Source: Brevibacterium pigmentatum
GTDB lineage: Bacteria > Actinomycetota > Actinomycetes > Actinomycetales > Brevibacteriaceae
Direction of reading: 5' to 3'
Length of the DNA: 64,000 nt
NCBI RefSeq assembly: GCF_011617465.1
Contig: NZ_CP050153.1
Span: 2,542,001-2,606,000 of the forward strand
A program made the position numbers and the translations under genes. This document shows, in pieces, positions 56,388 through 64,000 of this stretch (position 1 is the first letter of the stretch; each line of letters begins with the position of its first letter). The notes under the pieces were generated by a model. It was not told where the DNA came from, did not search any database, and saw only the letters and a list, made by a program, of their open reading frames with translations.

Positions 56388-56424
56388 CCGAGGCGGTGCA
56401 GACAATTCGTCCGCACCGCCTCGG
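56388..56424. terminator. Terminator-like hairpin built from two inverted CCGAGGCGG motifs
   Basis: CCGAGGCGGTGC pairs perfectly with GCACCGCCTCGG across a 13-nt loop, between ilvD (stop 56463) and the next dehydrogenase start (56359). Both arms contain the 9-mer that recurs throughout the window. No T-run follows. Confidence 0.7.
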
Positions 56425-56462
56425 CGATAGTGATATCGGTCAGCGGCGGACCGTGATCAGGC

Positions 56463-58175
56463 TCAGAAGCAGACTGCGCCCTTCGACGCCGACTGTACGA
56501 GCTTCGCGTACTTGCCGAGCACGCCGGTGAGGCGATGGTTGTCCGGGATCGTCCAGGACTTGCGACGCTCGGCCAGCACCTCCTCGTCGACGTGGAGCTC
56601 GATCGAGCGGGCCGCGATGTCGACGGTGATCTTGTCACCGTCCTCGACGAGCGCGATCGGGCCGCCGTCGACTGCCTCGGGGGCGATGTGGCCGATGCAC
56701 AGACCGGTCGAACCGCCGGAGAAGCGGCCGTCGGTGAGCAGCAGGACGTCCTTGCCGATACCCGCGCCCTTGATGGCGCCGGTGATCGCGAGCATCTCGC
56801 GCATTCCGGGTCCGCCCTTGGGGCCTTCGTAGCGGATGACGACGACGTCGCCCTTCTTCAGTTCGCCGTTCAGCACGGCATCCATCGCCGGCTTCTCCTG
56901 GTTGAAGACGCGAGCGGTGCCTTCGAAGACATCGGCGTCGAAGCCCGCAGACTTCACGACGGCGCCCTCGGGTGCCAGCGATCCCTGCAGCACGGTGAGG
57001 CCACCGGTGGCGTGGATCGGGTTGTTGAGGGCACGCAGGATCTTCCCGTCCGGATCCGGCGGGTTGATCGACTCGAGGTTCTCGGCCACGGTCTTGCCGG
57101 TGACCGTCAGGCAATCGCCGTTGAGCAGACCGGCGTCGAGGAGTGCCTTCATGATCACGGGCACGCCGCCGATCTTGAAGACATCGTTCATCACGTACTG
57201 GCCGAAGGGCTTGACGTTGCCCAGGTGCGGAACCTTGTCGCCGATGCGGTTGAAGTCGTCGAGCTCGAGTTCCACTCCGGCCTCGTGGGCGATGGCCAGC
57301 AGGTGGAGGACTGCGTTCGTCGAACCGCCGAAGGCCATGACCACGGCGATCGCATTGTGCAGCGATTCGCGGGTGATGATGTCGCGCGCAGTGATGCCCT
57401 GGCGCAGCATGTTCACGACCGCCTCGCCGGACTTGCGAGCGAACATCGTGCGATTGCGGTGGATGGCCGGCGGAGCGGCCGAACCCGGCAGCGACATCCC
57501 CATGGCCTCGGCGGCCGAGGCCATCGTGTTCGCCGTGTACATTCCGCCACAGGCACCCTCACCGGGGCAGACGGCACGTTCGATGGCGTCGACGTCCTTC
57601 TGGGACATGGTGCCGGCGCGGCAGGCGCCGACGGCCTCGAAAGCATCGATGAGGGTGACTTCCTTCTCCGAGCCGTCCTCCATCTTTGCGGTTCCGGGCA
57701 TGATCGAACCGTTGTAGAGGAAGACGCTGGAGAGTCCGAGGCGGGCGGAGGCCATGAGCATTCCGGGGATCGACTTGTCGCAGCCGGCCATGAGCACGGA
57801 GCCGTCGAGCCGTTCGGCGCTCATCACGGTTTCGACGGAGTCGGTGATGACCTCACGGGAGACCAGCGAGTAGTGCATTCCCTCGTGGCCCATCGAGATT
57901 CCGTCCGAGACGGAGATGGTGCCGAATTCCAGCGGGAAGCCACCGGCCTCGTGGACGCCTTCCTTGGCGGCCGAACCGAGACGCTGCAGCGACATGTTGC
58001 AGGGGGTGATCTCGTTCCACGAGGTCGCGATCGCGATCTGCGGCTTCACCCAGTCATCGTCGCCCATGCCGACGGCGCGAAGCATTCCGCGTGCGGCGGT
58101 GGCTTCGAGGCCGTCCGTGACATCGCGGGAACGGGGTTTGATGTCGGGAGTGGTGTTGTCTGTATCGATGCTCAT
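56463..58175 (-). CDS. ilvD: Dihydroxy-acid dehydratase
   Basis: This 570-residue Fe-S dehydratase is the third step of Val/Ile synthesis. Cluster ligands are Cys in ITPCNMSLQ (about 58), [10 protein letters not shown] (about 130) and [14 protein letters not shown] (about 200); the catalytic Ser region [10 protein letters not shown] is near 475. It stands apart from ilvBNC. Two structured sites lie upstream (58212-58259 and 58286-58309). Confidence 0.96.
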   Translation of the reverse strand: MSIDTDNTTPDIKPRSRDVTDGLEATAARGMLRAVGMGDDDWVKPQIAIATSWNEITPCNMSLQRLGSAAKEGVHEAGGFPLEFGTISVSDGISMGHEGMHYSLVSREVITDSVETVMSAERLDGSVLMAGCDKSIPGMLMASARLGLSSVFLYNGSIMPGTAKMEDGSEKEVTLIDAFEAVGACRAGTMSQKDVDAIERAVCPGEGACGGMYTANTMASAAEAMGMSLPGSAAPPAIHRNRTMFARKSGEAVVNMLRQGITARDIITRESLHNAIAVVMAFGGSTNAVLHLLAIAHEAGVELELDDFNRIGDKVPHLGNVKPFGQYVMNDVFKIGGVPVIMKALLDAGLLNGDCLTVTGKTVAENLESINPPDPDGKILRALNNPIHATGGLTVLQGSLAPEGAVVKSAGFDADVFEGTARVFNQEKPAMDAVLNGELKKGDVVVIRYEGPKGGPGMREMLAITGAIKGAGIGKDVLLLTDGRFSGGSTGLCIGHIAPEAVDGGPIALVEDGDKITVDIAARSIELHVDEEVLAERRKSWTIPDNHRLTGVLGKYAKLVQSASKGAVCF

Positions 58176-58211
58176 GCAGGCATGCTACGCCCGATTTCAG
58201 CATCCGCACGC

Positions 58212-58259
58212 CGGACTCTCGCATGGTGGAACCTCTTCTGGGCACCATGCGAAAGTCCG
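58212..58259 (+). repeat. Long imperfect palindrome upstream of ilvD
   Basis: CGGACTCTCGCATGGTG (58212-58228) and CACCATGCGAAAGTCCG (58243-58259) pair at 16 of 17 positions around a 14-nt loop. It resembles the elements at 12385 and 61943 in architecture, not in sequence. It would be within the 5' untranslated region or promoter of ilvD. Confidence 0.75.
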
Positions 58260-58285
58260 ACAGCGAGGCGGAGTTGCGGGCCTGC

Positions 58286-58309
58286 TTAGGTCAGGTTCGC
58301 GTGACCTAA
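58286..58309 (+). promoter_or_regulatory. Palindrome TTAGGTCA-N8-TGACCTAA (iron-box-like)
   Basis: Perfect 8-bp arms lie 110-134 bp upstream of ilvD. The half-site TTAGGTCAGG resembles half of the DtxR/IdeR iron box (TTAGGTTAGGCTAACCTAA), but the 24-bp overall spacing differs from the usual 19 bp. A regulatory role is speculative. Confidence 0.35.
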
Positions 58310-58357
58310 TGACGGCACGTCAGCCCTGTTCGAAAGCCTCAGTGCTGCGGTGGAACA

Positions 58358-59302
58358 TCAGGCCTTGATGAGGTTGACCGGCTGCTGCCCGTCGTTGATC
58401 CGCCTGACCTGCTCGGCGAGAATCTTCACGACTCGGGGCTCGAACGCCGAGGTGTCGCCTCCGACGTGGGGCGTAATGAGGGTGTTCGGGGTGCCCCACA
58501 GTGCGTGGTTGCGCGGCAGCGGCTCCGGGTCGGTGACGTCGAGGGCGGCATGGAGTCGGCCGGTGGCGAGCTCGGCCACGAGCGCATCCGTGTCAACCAC
58601 CTTGCCGCGGGCGACGTTGACGATGAGCGCATTGTCGGGAAGCTGGCTGAGGAACTTCTCGTCGACGAGGTGGTGGGTGCCCTCGTTGAGCGGGGTGATG
58701 AGCACAACCACCTCGGTGTGGGGCAGCAGCTTCGGCAGCTCGTCGACGCCGTGGATCTTCCCGCGCTCGTCCTCACGCGCGGTCGAGGCCACGCGAGTGA
58801 GCTGAACCTCGAAGGGGTCGAAGCGATCGGCGATGGCCGAGCCGATCTCACCGACGCCGATGATCATCACGCGACGGTCCTGCAGCGAACGGTAGCGATG
58901 GTGCTCCCACACCCGCGAGACCTGCGAGCGCACGGCGTCGTCGATGCCGCGCAGGCTGGCCAGGGTCAGTGCCAGAGCGAGCTCGGCGGTTCCTCCGGTG
59001 TGCACGCCCGAGGCGGTCGCGACCTGGATCCCGCGTTCGGGCAGGTGGGAGACGGGGTCGAATCCAGTCGTCTGCGTGATCACCAAGCGCAGGTTGGGCA
59101 GTTCGTCGAGCAGCTCGATCGTCGGTCCGGAATCCAGGTAGGGCAGGACGACGACGTCGACATCGTCGCGGCTGAGCTTGGCCGATCGCTCGGCATCGGA
59201 GAAGACGACGAGGTCGACATCGGCGCGCTGGTGAGCAGGGATCTGAGCGATCACACGGTTGCGGAGCTCGGAGTTCGGGAAGGCGATTGTGGTGATGGAC
59301 AT
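58358..59302 (-). CDS. 2-hydroxyacid dehydrogenase (glyoxylate/hydroxypyruvate-reductase type)
   Basis: The 314-residue protein has the Rossmann motif IIGVGEIGSAIA near 148, VNVARGKVVDTDAL near 220 and the catalytic His in ITPHVGGDT near 275. The start at 59302 precedes the conserved MSITTIAFPN; a longer frame adds 16 residues. It is a different paralogue from the gene at 55418. The reaction is likely NAD(P)-linked reduction of a small 2-oxo acid. Confidence 0.9.
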   Translation of the reverse strand: MSITTIAFPNSELRNRVIAQIPAHQRADVDLVVFSDAERSAKLSRDDVDVVVLPYLDSGPTIELLDELPNLRLVITQTTGFDPVSHLPERGIQVATASGVHTGGTAELALALTLASLRGIDDAVRSQVSRVWEHHRYRSLQDRRVMIIGVGEIGSAIADRFDPFEVQLTRVASTAREDERGKIHGVDELPKLLPHTEVVVLITPLNEGTHHLVDEKFLSQLPDNALIVNVARGKVVDTDALVAELATGRLHAALDVTDPEPLPRNHALWGTPNTLITPHVGGDTSAFEPRVVKILAEQVRRINDGQQPVNLIKA

Positions 59303-59415
59303 GCCCACATTGTGGCACGCAGACCCGCCCCGCGCCGAGAACTTCGTCACTCTGAGATGGCGGGCCTCAGCACACGGGAGGAACCCGCTTCATCACTCGG
59401 CCGGGACCCGCTTCA

Positions 59416-59880
59416 TCACTCGGGCAGGGAGTTCCCGATCCGTGTGAACACGGCCTCGATCACCTCGAGTTCGGCGTCGCTGACATGGTCGAAGAAGACC
59501 TCGTCGACATAGCTCTTGTGCTGGGACCCGGCGGACAGGAATGCCCGCGCCCCCGCCTCGGTGAGTGCCACATTATGGGCACGCCCGTCTTCGAGGCATT
59601 GAGTCTTCGTCACGAGCCCCGCGTCGACGAGGACCTTGATCCGATAGTTCAGCCGCGATGGCGAGAAGACGAGCTTCTTCGCCAGGGCGCTCATCGTCAG
59701 CGTCCGCTCCGGCGCTTCCCACAGCAGGAGCAGCGTGTTGTAGTCGCTGACGTCGAGCCCTGCATCGTCCTTGAGCTGGACTTCGAGGGCCTGACGGAGG
59801 CGCTGCGAAGTCTCGAAATAGGTCCGCCACGCATTCTGCGCCAGCGTCTCCCTTCCGAGCCCGAATCTGATCTCCGTCAT
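59416..59880 (-). CDS. MarR family transcriptional regulator
   Basis: The 154-residue winged-helix protein has a dimerisation helix at the N-terminus (NAWRTYFETSQRLRQALE), the HTH (TLTMSALAKKLVFSPSRLNYRIKVLV, about 60-85) and the wing with EDGRAHNVALTEAG. It is the last gene of the LLM-FMN reductase-MarR operon, starting 1 bp after the reductase stop. It probably autoregulates through the palindrome at 61841-61856. Confidence 0.92.
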   Translation of the reverse strand: MTEIRFGLGRETLAQNAWRTYFETSQRLRQALEVQLKDDAGLDVSDYNTLLLLWEAPERTLTMSALAKKLVFSPSRLNYRIKVLVDAGLVTKTQCLEDGRAHNVALTEAGARAFLSAGSQHKSYVDEVFFDHVSDAELEVIEAVFTRIGNSLPE

Positions 59881-59881
59881 C

Positions 59882-60595
59882 TCAGCCCTCGAGCAGCTGC
59901 GCGAACGGGGTGACGTTCGCGGGGTCGAATTCGTCGACGATTCCGCGATTCGCCGAGGAGGCGCCCCGGGTCGCGCCCGCCCCTGCACCTGCGTGCGAAT
60001 CGGGGTCGGCCACCTCGGCGAGGTCGTCGTTGCCGGCCCCGATGAACGTCGCGGTCAGGGACACGAGCTCCTCCCCCGCCTGGCGGATCCGGGCGGTCAG
60101 CGTCCGGCCGCCCTCGACGGTTCCCCAGTCGTCGGTCGCGGCGAAGACCGTCGTGGGCACGACGATGCCCTTGAGGTAGGACAGCATCGGCCGCAGCACC
60201 GCGTCCCCGGCCAGGGAATGGCGCGCCGTGCCGCCGGTGGAGCCGATGAGCACGGGCTTGCGGCTCAGCGCTTTGTCATCGATCAGCTGCCAGAACAGGG
60301 TGTGCAGACCGACCGGGGCGGCCTTGTACACCGGCGCGACGGTGACGATCGCATCGGCGGCGGCGATGGTCGCAAAGGCCTGCTCCAACGCTTCGGAGCG
60401 GAACCCGGTCAGGGTCATATCCGTGAGCGCGGTGGCGAGGCTGCGGACGTTGATGACGTCCGTGGTCACGCCGATGCCCACCGATTCCCCCGCCGAGGCG
60501 GCAGATGCGAGCACTCGATCGGTGAGTTTGAGTGTGGTCGAGTCCTCGCTCAGCGAGGTGGTCACGGCCACGATGCTCATCGTGTTCGTGCTCAT
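59882..60595 (-). CDS. NAD(P)H-dependent FMN reductase (CE1759 family)
   Basis: The 237-residue flavodoxin-like reductase has ...TTSLSEDSTTLKLTDRVL phosphate-binding loop near the N-terminus, APVYKAAPVGLHTLFWQLID near 85 and GSTGGTARHSL near 120. It supplies reduced flavin to the LLM-class oxygenase encoded immediately upstream, whose stop codon it overlaps (ATGA). The Ala/Gly-rich segment HAGAGAGATRGASS near the C-terminus is probably disordered. Confidence 0.9.
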   Translation of the reverse strand: MSTNTMSIVAVTTSLSEDSTTLKLTDRVLASAASAGESVGIGVTTDVINVRSLATALTDMTLTGFRSEALEQAFATIAAADAIVTVAPVYKAAPVGLHTLFWQLIDDKALSRKPVLIGSTGGTARHSLAGDAVLRPMLSYLKGIVVPTTVFAATDDWGTVEGGRTLTARIRQAGEELVSLTATFIGAGNDDLAEVADPDSHAGAGAGATRGASSANRGIVDEFDPANVTPFAQLLEG

Positions 60596-61782
60596 GAGCG
60601 GTCGGCTCCTTCCTGTGTCGGATTCTGGGCCGCTTCGGCGGCGCGTGCCTGCCGGTCTTCGAACGCACGCGATCCCTCTCCGCCTCCGGGGATCGGGTCG
60701 CGGCCTTCGCGGTGCCGGATGACGAGGGATTCGTGGGTGGGAGCGTCGGGGACGTCGGCCGGGCGGCCCTTCGCGAACTCCTCGCGGAGGACGGGGATGA
60801 CCTCTTCGCCGAGGAGGTCGAGCTGTTCGAGCACCGTCTTCTGCGGCAGTCCCGCATGGTCGATGAGGAAGAGCTGACGCTGGTAGTCTCCGGCCCAGTC
60901 GCGGAAGCTCAGGGTGCGCTCGATGACCTGCTGCGGCGAACCGACGGTCAGCGGAGTCTGCGTCGAGAAGTCCTCGAGGCTGGGTCCGTGGCCGTAGACC
61001 GGGGCGTTGTCGAAGTAGGGACGGAACTCGCGGACGGCGTCCTGGGAGTTCTTGCGCATGAATACCTGACCGCCGAGGCCGACGATCGCCTGGCTGGCCG
61101 TGCCGTGGCCGTAGTACTCATAGCGCTGACGGTAGAGCTGAACCATCCGCGCGGTGTGCGAGGTCGGCCAGAAGATGTTGTTGTGGAAGAACCCGTCGCC
61201 GTAGTAGGCGGCCTGTTCGGCGATCTCGGGGCTGCGGATCGATCCGTGCCAGACGAACGGCGGCACTTCGTCCAGTGGGGTCGGGGTGACGGTGAAGCCG
61301 CCCAGCGGAGTGCGGAACTTGCCTTCCCAGTCGATATTCTTCTCACGCCACAGGCGGTAGAGGAGGTTGTAGTTCTCGACCGCCAGCGGGATTCCGGCGC
61401 GGATGTCCTTGCCGAACCACGGGTAGACAGGACCGGTGTTTCCGCGGCCCATGATCAGGCTGATGCGACCGTCGGAAAGGTGCTGCGCGTACGAGTAGTC
61501 TTCGGCGATGCGCACGGGATCGGTCGTGGTGATGAGCGTCGTCGCCGTGGAGAGTTCGAGCTTCTCTGTCTGTGCGGCGATATTGGCCAGCAGGATCGGC
61601 GGGTTCGCCGGGGCCACGAAGGGCGGGTTGTGGTGCTGACCGGTGGCGAAGACGTCGAGGCCGACTTCTTCTGCCTTCTTGGCGATCTCGACTGTGTTCT
61701 TGATCCGCTGGTTCTCGCTGACGGTGGTGCCGTCGGTGGGGTCGGTGGTGACATCGCCGATGGTGAAGATTCCGAATTCCAT
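60592..61782 (-). CDS. LLM-class flavin-dependent oxidoreductase (CE1758 family)
   Basis: The 396-residue luciferase-like monooxygenase/oxidoreductase has the N-terminal MEFGIFTIGD, VFATGQHHNPPF near 45, GRISLIMGRGNTGPVYPWFG near 105 and FLIDHAG near 325. The extended Glu/Arg/Ala-rich C-terminal tail (after RHREGRDPIPGGG) is variable. It probably oxidises a small organic substrate with FMNH2 from the adjacent reductase. The start follows GGAGA. First gene of a three-gene operon. Confidence 0.92.
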   Translation of the reverse strand: MEFGIFTIGDVTTDPTDGTTVSENQRIKNTVEIAKKAEEVGLDVFATGQHHNPPFVAPANPPILLANIAAQTEKLELSTATTLITTTDPVRIAEDYSYAQHLSDGRISLIMGRGNTGPVYPWFGKDIRAGIPLAVENYNLLYRLWREKNIDWEGKFRTPLGGFTVTPTPLDEVPPFVWHGSIRSPEIAEQAAYYGDGFFHNNIFWPTSHTARMVQLYRQRYEYYGHGTASQAIVGLGGQVFMRKNSQDAVREFRPYFDNAPVYGHGPSLEDFSTQTPLTVGSPQQVIERTLSFRDWAGDYQRQLFLIDHAGLPQKTVLEQLDLLGEEVIPVLREEFAKGRPADVPDAPTHESLVIRHREGRDPIPGGGEGSRAFEDRQARAAEAAQNPTQEGADRS

Positions 61783-61840
61783 GACGTCTCCTGCATCTGG
61801 GCCGATCGGGGTTCGCACGACCGGCCTCCTCATTGGATTA

Positions 61841-61856
61841 ACTTCAATTTTGAAGT
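61841..61856. promoter_or_regulatory. Palindromic operator candidate ACTTCAA-TT-TTGAAGT upstream of the LLM operon
   Basis: A perfect palindrome with 7-bp arms sits 59-74 bp upstream of the LLM gene in an A+T-rich stretch (61835-61875) unlike its surroundings. The MarR-type gene at the end of the operon is the obvious candidate binder. A related partial half-site, TTGAAAT, lies at 61863-61869. Confidence 0.6.
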
Positions 61857-61942
61857 AACTAGTTGAAATCTTAACAGAAGTGTTCGAGAAAGTATTCCCG
61901 GCCTCGGCTGGCGCCGGGGTGGGCCTCAATGCCGCCCGGCCG

Positions 61943-62002
61943 ATTGTTGGGTCGATCTCCGGTGATTCCCTCCCGATTTTCACCGTGGATCGACCCAACA
62001 AT
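61943..62002 (+). repeat. Long interrupted palindrome ATTGTTGGGTCGATC...GATCGACCCAACAAT
   Basis: Fifteen-bp perfect outer arms (61943-61957 and 61988-62002) plus a 5-bp inner stem (CGGTG/CACCG) are separated by 2-nt mismatches and enclose a 16-nt loop. It lies in the gap between cysE and the LLM operon, adjacent to the cysE terminator. The long outer arms exceed a usual terminator. Confidence 0.85.
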
Positions 62003-62008
62003 GCACGA

Positions 62009-62042
62009 AAAGCGGCCCCCGCCCGTAGGCAGGGGCCGCTTT
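62009..62042 (-). terminator. Intrinsic terminator of cysE
   Basis: On the minus strand AAAGCGGCCCC pairs with GGGGCCGCTTT over 11 bp around a 12-nt loop, followed by TTTTCG. It is 66 bp past the cysE stop codon. Confidence 0.8.
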
Positions 62043-62107
62043 CAGCTCGTTCACTAGGGCCGTTTCACTCAGAACAGCTCAAACCGAGCCCGGTCGAAGA
62101 CGTGAAC

Positions 62108-62782
62108 TCAGATCCAGAGGGCAGGGTCCTCGAGAACGAAGTCCGGGCGCCTGGTCGACGATTCGGGCTCCGCTTTCACCGAGGCGGCTCCGTCATTCTT
62201 CTTCGGGCGCACGGTCGCGGGAATGCCCACGGCGCTCGAATCGGCCGCCACATCCTTGACGACGACTGCATTGGCGCCGACCGCGGAGTTGTCGCCGACG
62301 ACGACAGGGCCGAGGATCTTCGCCCCGGCACCGACGAGCACGTGATTGCCGATCGTCGGGTGCCGCTTCGTCTGCGCCATCGACGTGCCGCCGAGGGTGA
62401 CCTGGTGGTAGAGCATGACGTCGTCGCCGATCTCCGAGGTCTCGCCGATGACGACGCCGTTGGCATGGTCGATGAAGAATCGACGCCCGATCTCCGCTCC
62501 CGGATGGATCTCGACCCCGGTCAGCGTCCGCACGAGCTGAGACATCAGTCGAGCCGGCACCTTTCCCGCGTCATGCTGCCACAGCCGGTGCAGTCCGCGG
62601 TGCGCCCAGATGGCGTGCATGCCGGGGTAGGAGACCAGCGAGACGAAATCATTGCGTGCCGCCGGGTCGCGTCGCTTCACGGTCTCAAGGTCTTCTTTGA
62701 GCGTCTCGCGCACACCGGGTCGGCTCAGTCCATAGGCTGCCGCACCCACGGCGGCCGCGGCCGCTGCCCACAGTGCCTTCAT
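62108..62782 (-). CDS. cysE: Serine O-acetyltransferase
   Basis: The 224-residue left-handed beta-helix acetyltransferase makes O-acetylserine from serine and acetyl-CoA. Hexapeptide-repeat strands and the motif [22 protein letters not shown] (about 110-130) are visible. The active-site His is in YHQVTLGG (about 134). The first 20 residues (Ala-rich and hydrophobic) are unusual for CysE, and the C-terminal 30 residues (Ser/Arg/Pro/Glu-rich) are probably disordered. It lies downstream of cysK, the next enzyme in the pathway. Confidence 0.94.
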   Translation of the reverse strand: MKALWAAAAAAVGAAAYGLSRPGVRETLKEDLETVKRRDPAARNDFVSLVSYPGMHAIWAHRGLHRLWQHDAGKVPARLMSQLVRTLTGVEIHPGAEIGRRFFIDHANGVVIGETSEIGDDVMLYHQVTLGGTSMAQTKRHPTIGNHVLVGAGAKILGPVVVGDNSAVGANAVVVKDVAADSSAVGIPATVRPKKNDGAASVKAEPESSTRRPDFVLEDPALWI

Positions 62783-62881
62783 CGTTGACTCCCTTGCTCA
62801 TCAGTCTCGGTCTATCTCGTGCAAGTCGGATCCGGTCGAAAGAATTCCCACGCCTCTCTGACGCAGAACTCCTCAGACAGC

Positions 62882-62911
62882 GAGGGCGCCAAACCGAAGT
62901 CTGACGCCCTC
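62882..62911 (-). terminator. Hairpin between cysK and cysE
   Basis: GAGGGCG pairs with CGCCCTC over 7 bp around a 16-nt loop just past the cysK stop. The stem is short with no T-run, so partial termination or processing between cysK and cysE is possible. Confidence 0.45.
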
Positions 62912-62928
62912 ACGCTGATCACTCGATG

Positions 62929-63855
62929 TCAGTCGAGGTATTCGGAGAACAGCGGTGTCGACAGGTAGCGCTCACCGAAGTCGGGGAGGATGACGACGAT
63001 GCGCTTGCCGGCGTTCTCTGGGCGTGCGCCGACAGCCTCGGCCGCCGCCAGGGCAGCACCGGAGGAGATGCCCACGAGGAGGCCCTCTTCCTTCGCGACC
63101 TCACGGGCACGCTCGATGGCTGCATCGTTGTCGACGGTGGCGACTTCGTCGTAGATCTCGGTGTTGAGCACCTTGGGCACGAAGTTCGCGCCGAGCCCCT
63201 GGATCGCGTGCGGTCCGGCCTTGCCTTCGGTCAGCAGCGGCGAAGCGGCGGGCTCGACGGCGACGATCTTCACGTCAGGGTTGGCCTCGCGCAGGGCTGC
63301 GCCGGCACCGGTGATGGTGCCGCCGGTGCCGATGCCGGAAACGAAGATATCGACCTTGCCGTCGGTGTCGGCGAGGATCTCGGGGCCGGTGGTGGCCTTG
63401 TGGATCTCGGCATTGGCCTGGTTCTCGAACTGGCGCACGAGCACGGCGCCGCCGGCGGCGAGTTCCTCGGCCTTGGCGACCGCACCCTTCATGCCGTCGG
63501 CCTTGTCGGTGAGGACGAGCTCGGCTCCGAAGGCGCGCAACAGGGCGCGACGTTCCTTCGACATCGACTCGGGCATCGTCAGCTTGACCTTGTAACCGCG
63601 GGAGGTGCCGACCATCGCCAGGGCGATGCCGGTGTTTCCGGAGGTGGCTTCGACGATGGTGCCGCCGGGCTGCAGTTCGCCCGACTTCTCGGCTGCGTCG
63701 ATCATCGCCACACCGATGCGGTCCTTGACGGAGTTGCCTGGGTTGTACGATTCGAGCTTCGCAACGATTTCGGCACCGGAGCGTTCGCTCGCCTTGTTGA
63801 CGCGGATCAGCGGAGTACGGCCGACCAGATCGGAGACGTTGTTGAAGATGGTCAA
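62929..63855 (-). CDS. cysK: Cysteine synthase A (O-acetylserine sulfhydrylase)
   Basis: The 308-residue PLP enzyme makes cysteine from O-acetylserine and sulfide. PLP-Lys is in [11 protein letters not shown] (about 42), the substrate loop is [10 protein letters not shown] (about 70) and the phosphate-binding [10 protein letters not shown] is at about 176. The TTG at 63855 follows AAGGAC and begins the conserved [11 protein letters not shown]. Serine supplied by SerA and O-acetylserine by CysE feed this step within the same window. Confidence 0.96.
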   Translation of the reverse strand: MTIFNNVSDLVGRTPLIRVNKASERSGAEIVAKLESYNPGNSVKDRIGVAMIDAAEKSGELQPGGTIVEATSGNTGIALAMVGTSRGYKVKLTMPESMSKERRALLRAFGAELVLTDKADGMKGAVAKAEELAAGGAVLVRQFENQANAEIHKATTGPEILADTDGKVDIFVSGIGTGGTITGAGAALREANPDVKIVAVEPAASPLLTEGKAGPHAIQGLGANFVPKVLNTEIYDEVATVDNDAAIERAREVAKEEGLLVGISSGAALAAAEAVGARPENAGKRIVVILPDFGERYLSTPLFSEYLD

Positions 63856-64000
63856 AGTAAGTCCTTTCACGCTACTGTGTGCATCCGCCGTCACAGGCCT
63901 CTCACCACTCGGCAGAGCTGCTCCGGCAAGGATTGATCGACAGCTTTCGTCTCGTGGTCCGAGACGGCTTGCCCTCATCATAACCATGCCGACCCTGAAC
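63856..64000 (-). other. cysK upstream region (to window edge)
   Basis: TATGAT on the minus strand (63977-63982) is a plausible -10 for cysK; its -35 would fall at or past the edge. I saw no Cys-rich leader frame in the visible part. Confidence 0.4.

Noticed and set aside
56535..58289. Long open frame antisense to ilvD
   Set aside because: Asp/Gly/His/Val-rich reverse-frame artefact; ilvD on the other strand has all family motifs.
62822..62928. Cys-rich leader peptide for the cys genes
   Set aside because: No short frame with a Cys run was seen in the cysK-cysE gap or in the visible cysK upstream region.

Overview
The window is a gene-dense, high-G+C bacterial chromosome segment. The gene families (IclR regulator divergent from leuCD, LLM-class flavin oxidoreductases of the CE1758/CE1759 type, DUF222-HNH proteins, ThyX, an Eis-like acetyltransferase) and the frequent GTG/TTG starts point to an actinobacterium. 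My best guess is a Micrococcales member such as Brevibacterium; the genus is inference from gene content, not a database match.

The backbone is branched-chain amino-acid, serine and cysteine synthesis. At the left are a partial murA (1-555) and leuD-leuC (760-2860), with the divergent ltbR-type regulator (3037-3753). From 12.5 to 16.7 kb come tRNA-Glu, tRNA-Gln, gltX and a FAH-family gene. From 32.3 to 44.2 kb come ilvE, leuB, serA, ilvC and ilvBN, the last preceded by a 16-codon leader peptide and an attenuator. ilvD is at 56.5-58.2 kb and cysE/cysK at 62.1-63.9 kb. The order leuD-leuC-iclR / gltX-FAH / leuB-serA-ilvC-ilvN-ilvB recalls, from memory, the Mycobacterium tuberculosis Rv2987c-Rv3003c region. 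That suggests an old actinobacterial cluster interrupted by insertions.

The insertions are functional modules. Region 3.8-11.5 kb is a galactose module: DeoR-type regulator, sodium/solute symporter with a small membrane partner, galT-galK, and a divergent aldose epimerase, with a shared candidate operator upstream of both the symporter and galT. Region 16.7-30.3 kb is a mixed block: a frameshifted hrpB helicase, a putative glycosylase-like protein, a zinc alcohol dehydrogenase, HIT protein, thyX, an S51 peptidase, a domain-permuted lipoate ligase, an S9 peptidase, a GNAT and a DUF222-HNH protein. Region 36.4-37.2 kb holds a markedly A+T-rich orphan membrane-anchored protein. Region 44.4-48.0 kb encodes a heterodimeric ABC exporter. 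Region 48.0-53.6 kb holds an isoaspartyl methyltransferase-like gene, apt, a lipoprotein, a split glucose/GlcNAc-type PTS (IIA, IIB, divergent IIC) and an aldo/keto reductase. Region 53.7-61.8 kb holds a benzoylformate decarboxylase-like enzyme, two hydroxyacid dehydrogenases around ilvD, and a three-gene MarR-controlled LLM/FMN-reductase operon.

The most unusual signal is not a gene. The 9-mer CCGAGG(C/T)GG occurs about 51 times by eye (30 on +, 21 on -), in genes of both orientations and in spacers. In at least one spacer it forms both arms of a terminator-like hairpin, an arrangement reminiscent of uptake sequences or chromosome-polarity motifs. Three intergenic elements of about 50-65 nt with long, nearly perfect stems and 12-16 nt loops are a second signal. 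No CRISPR array, insertion sequence, prophage or rRNA gene was seen.
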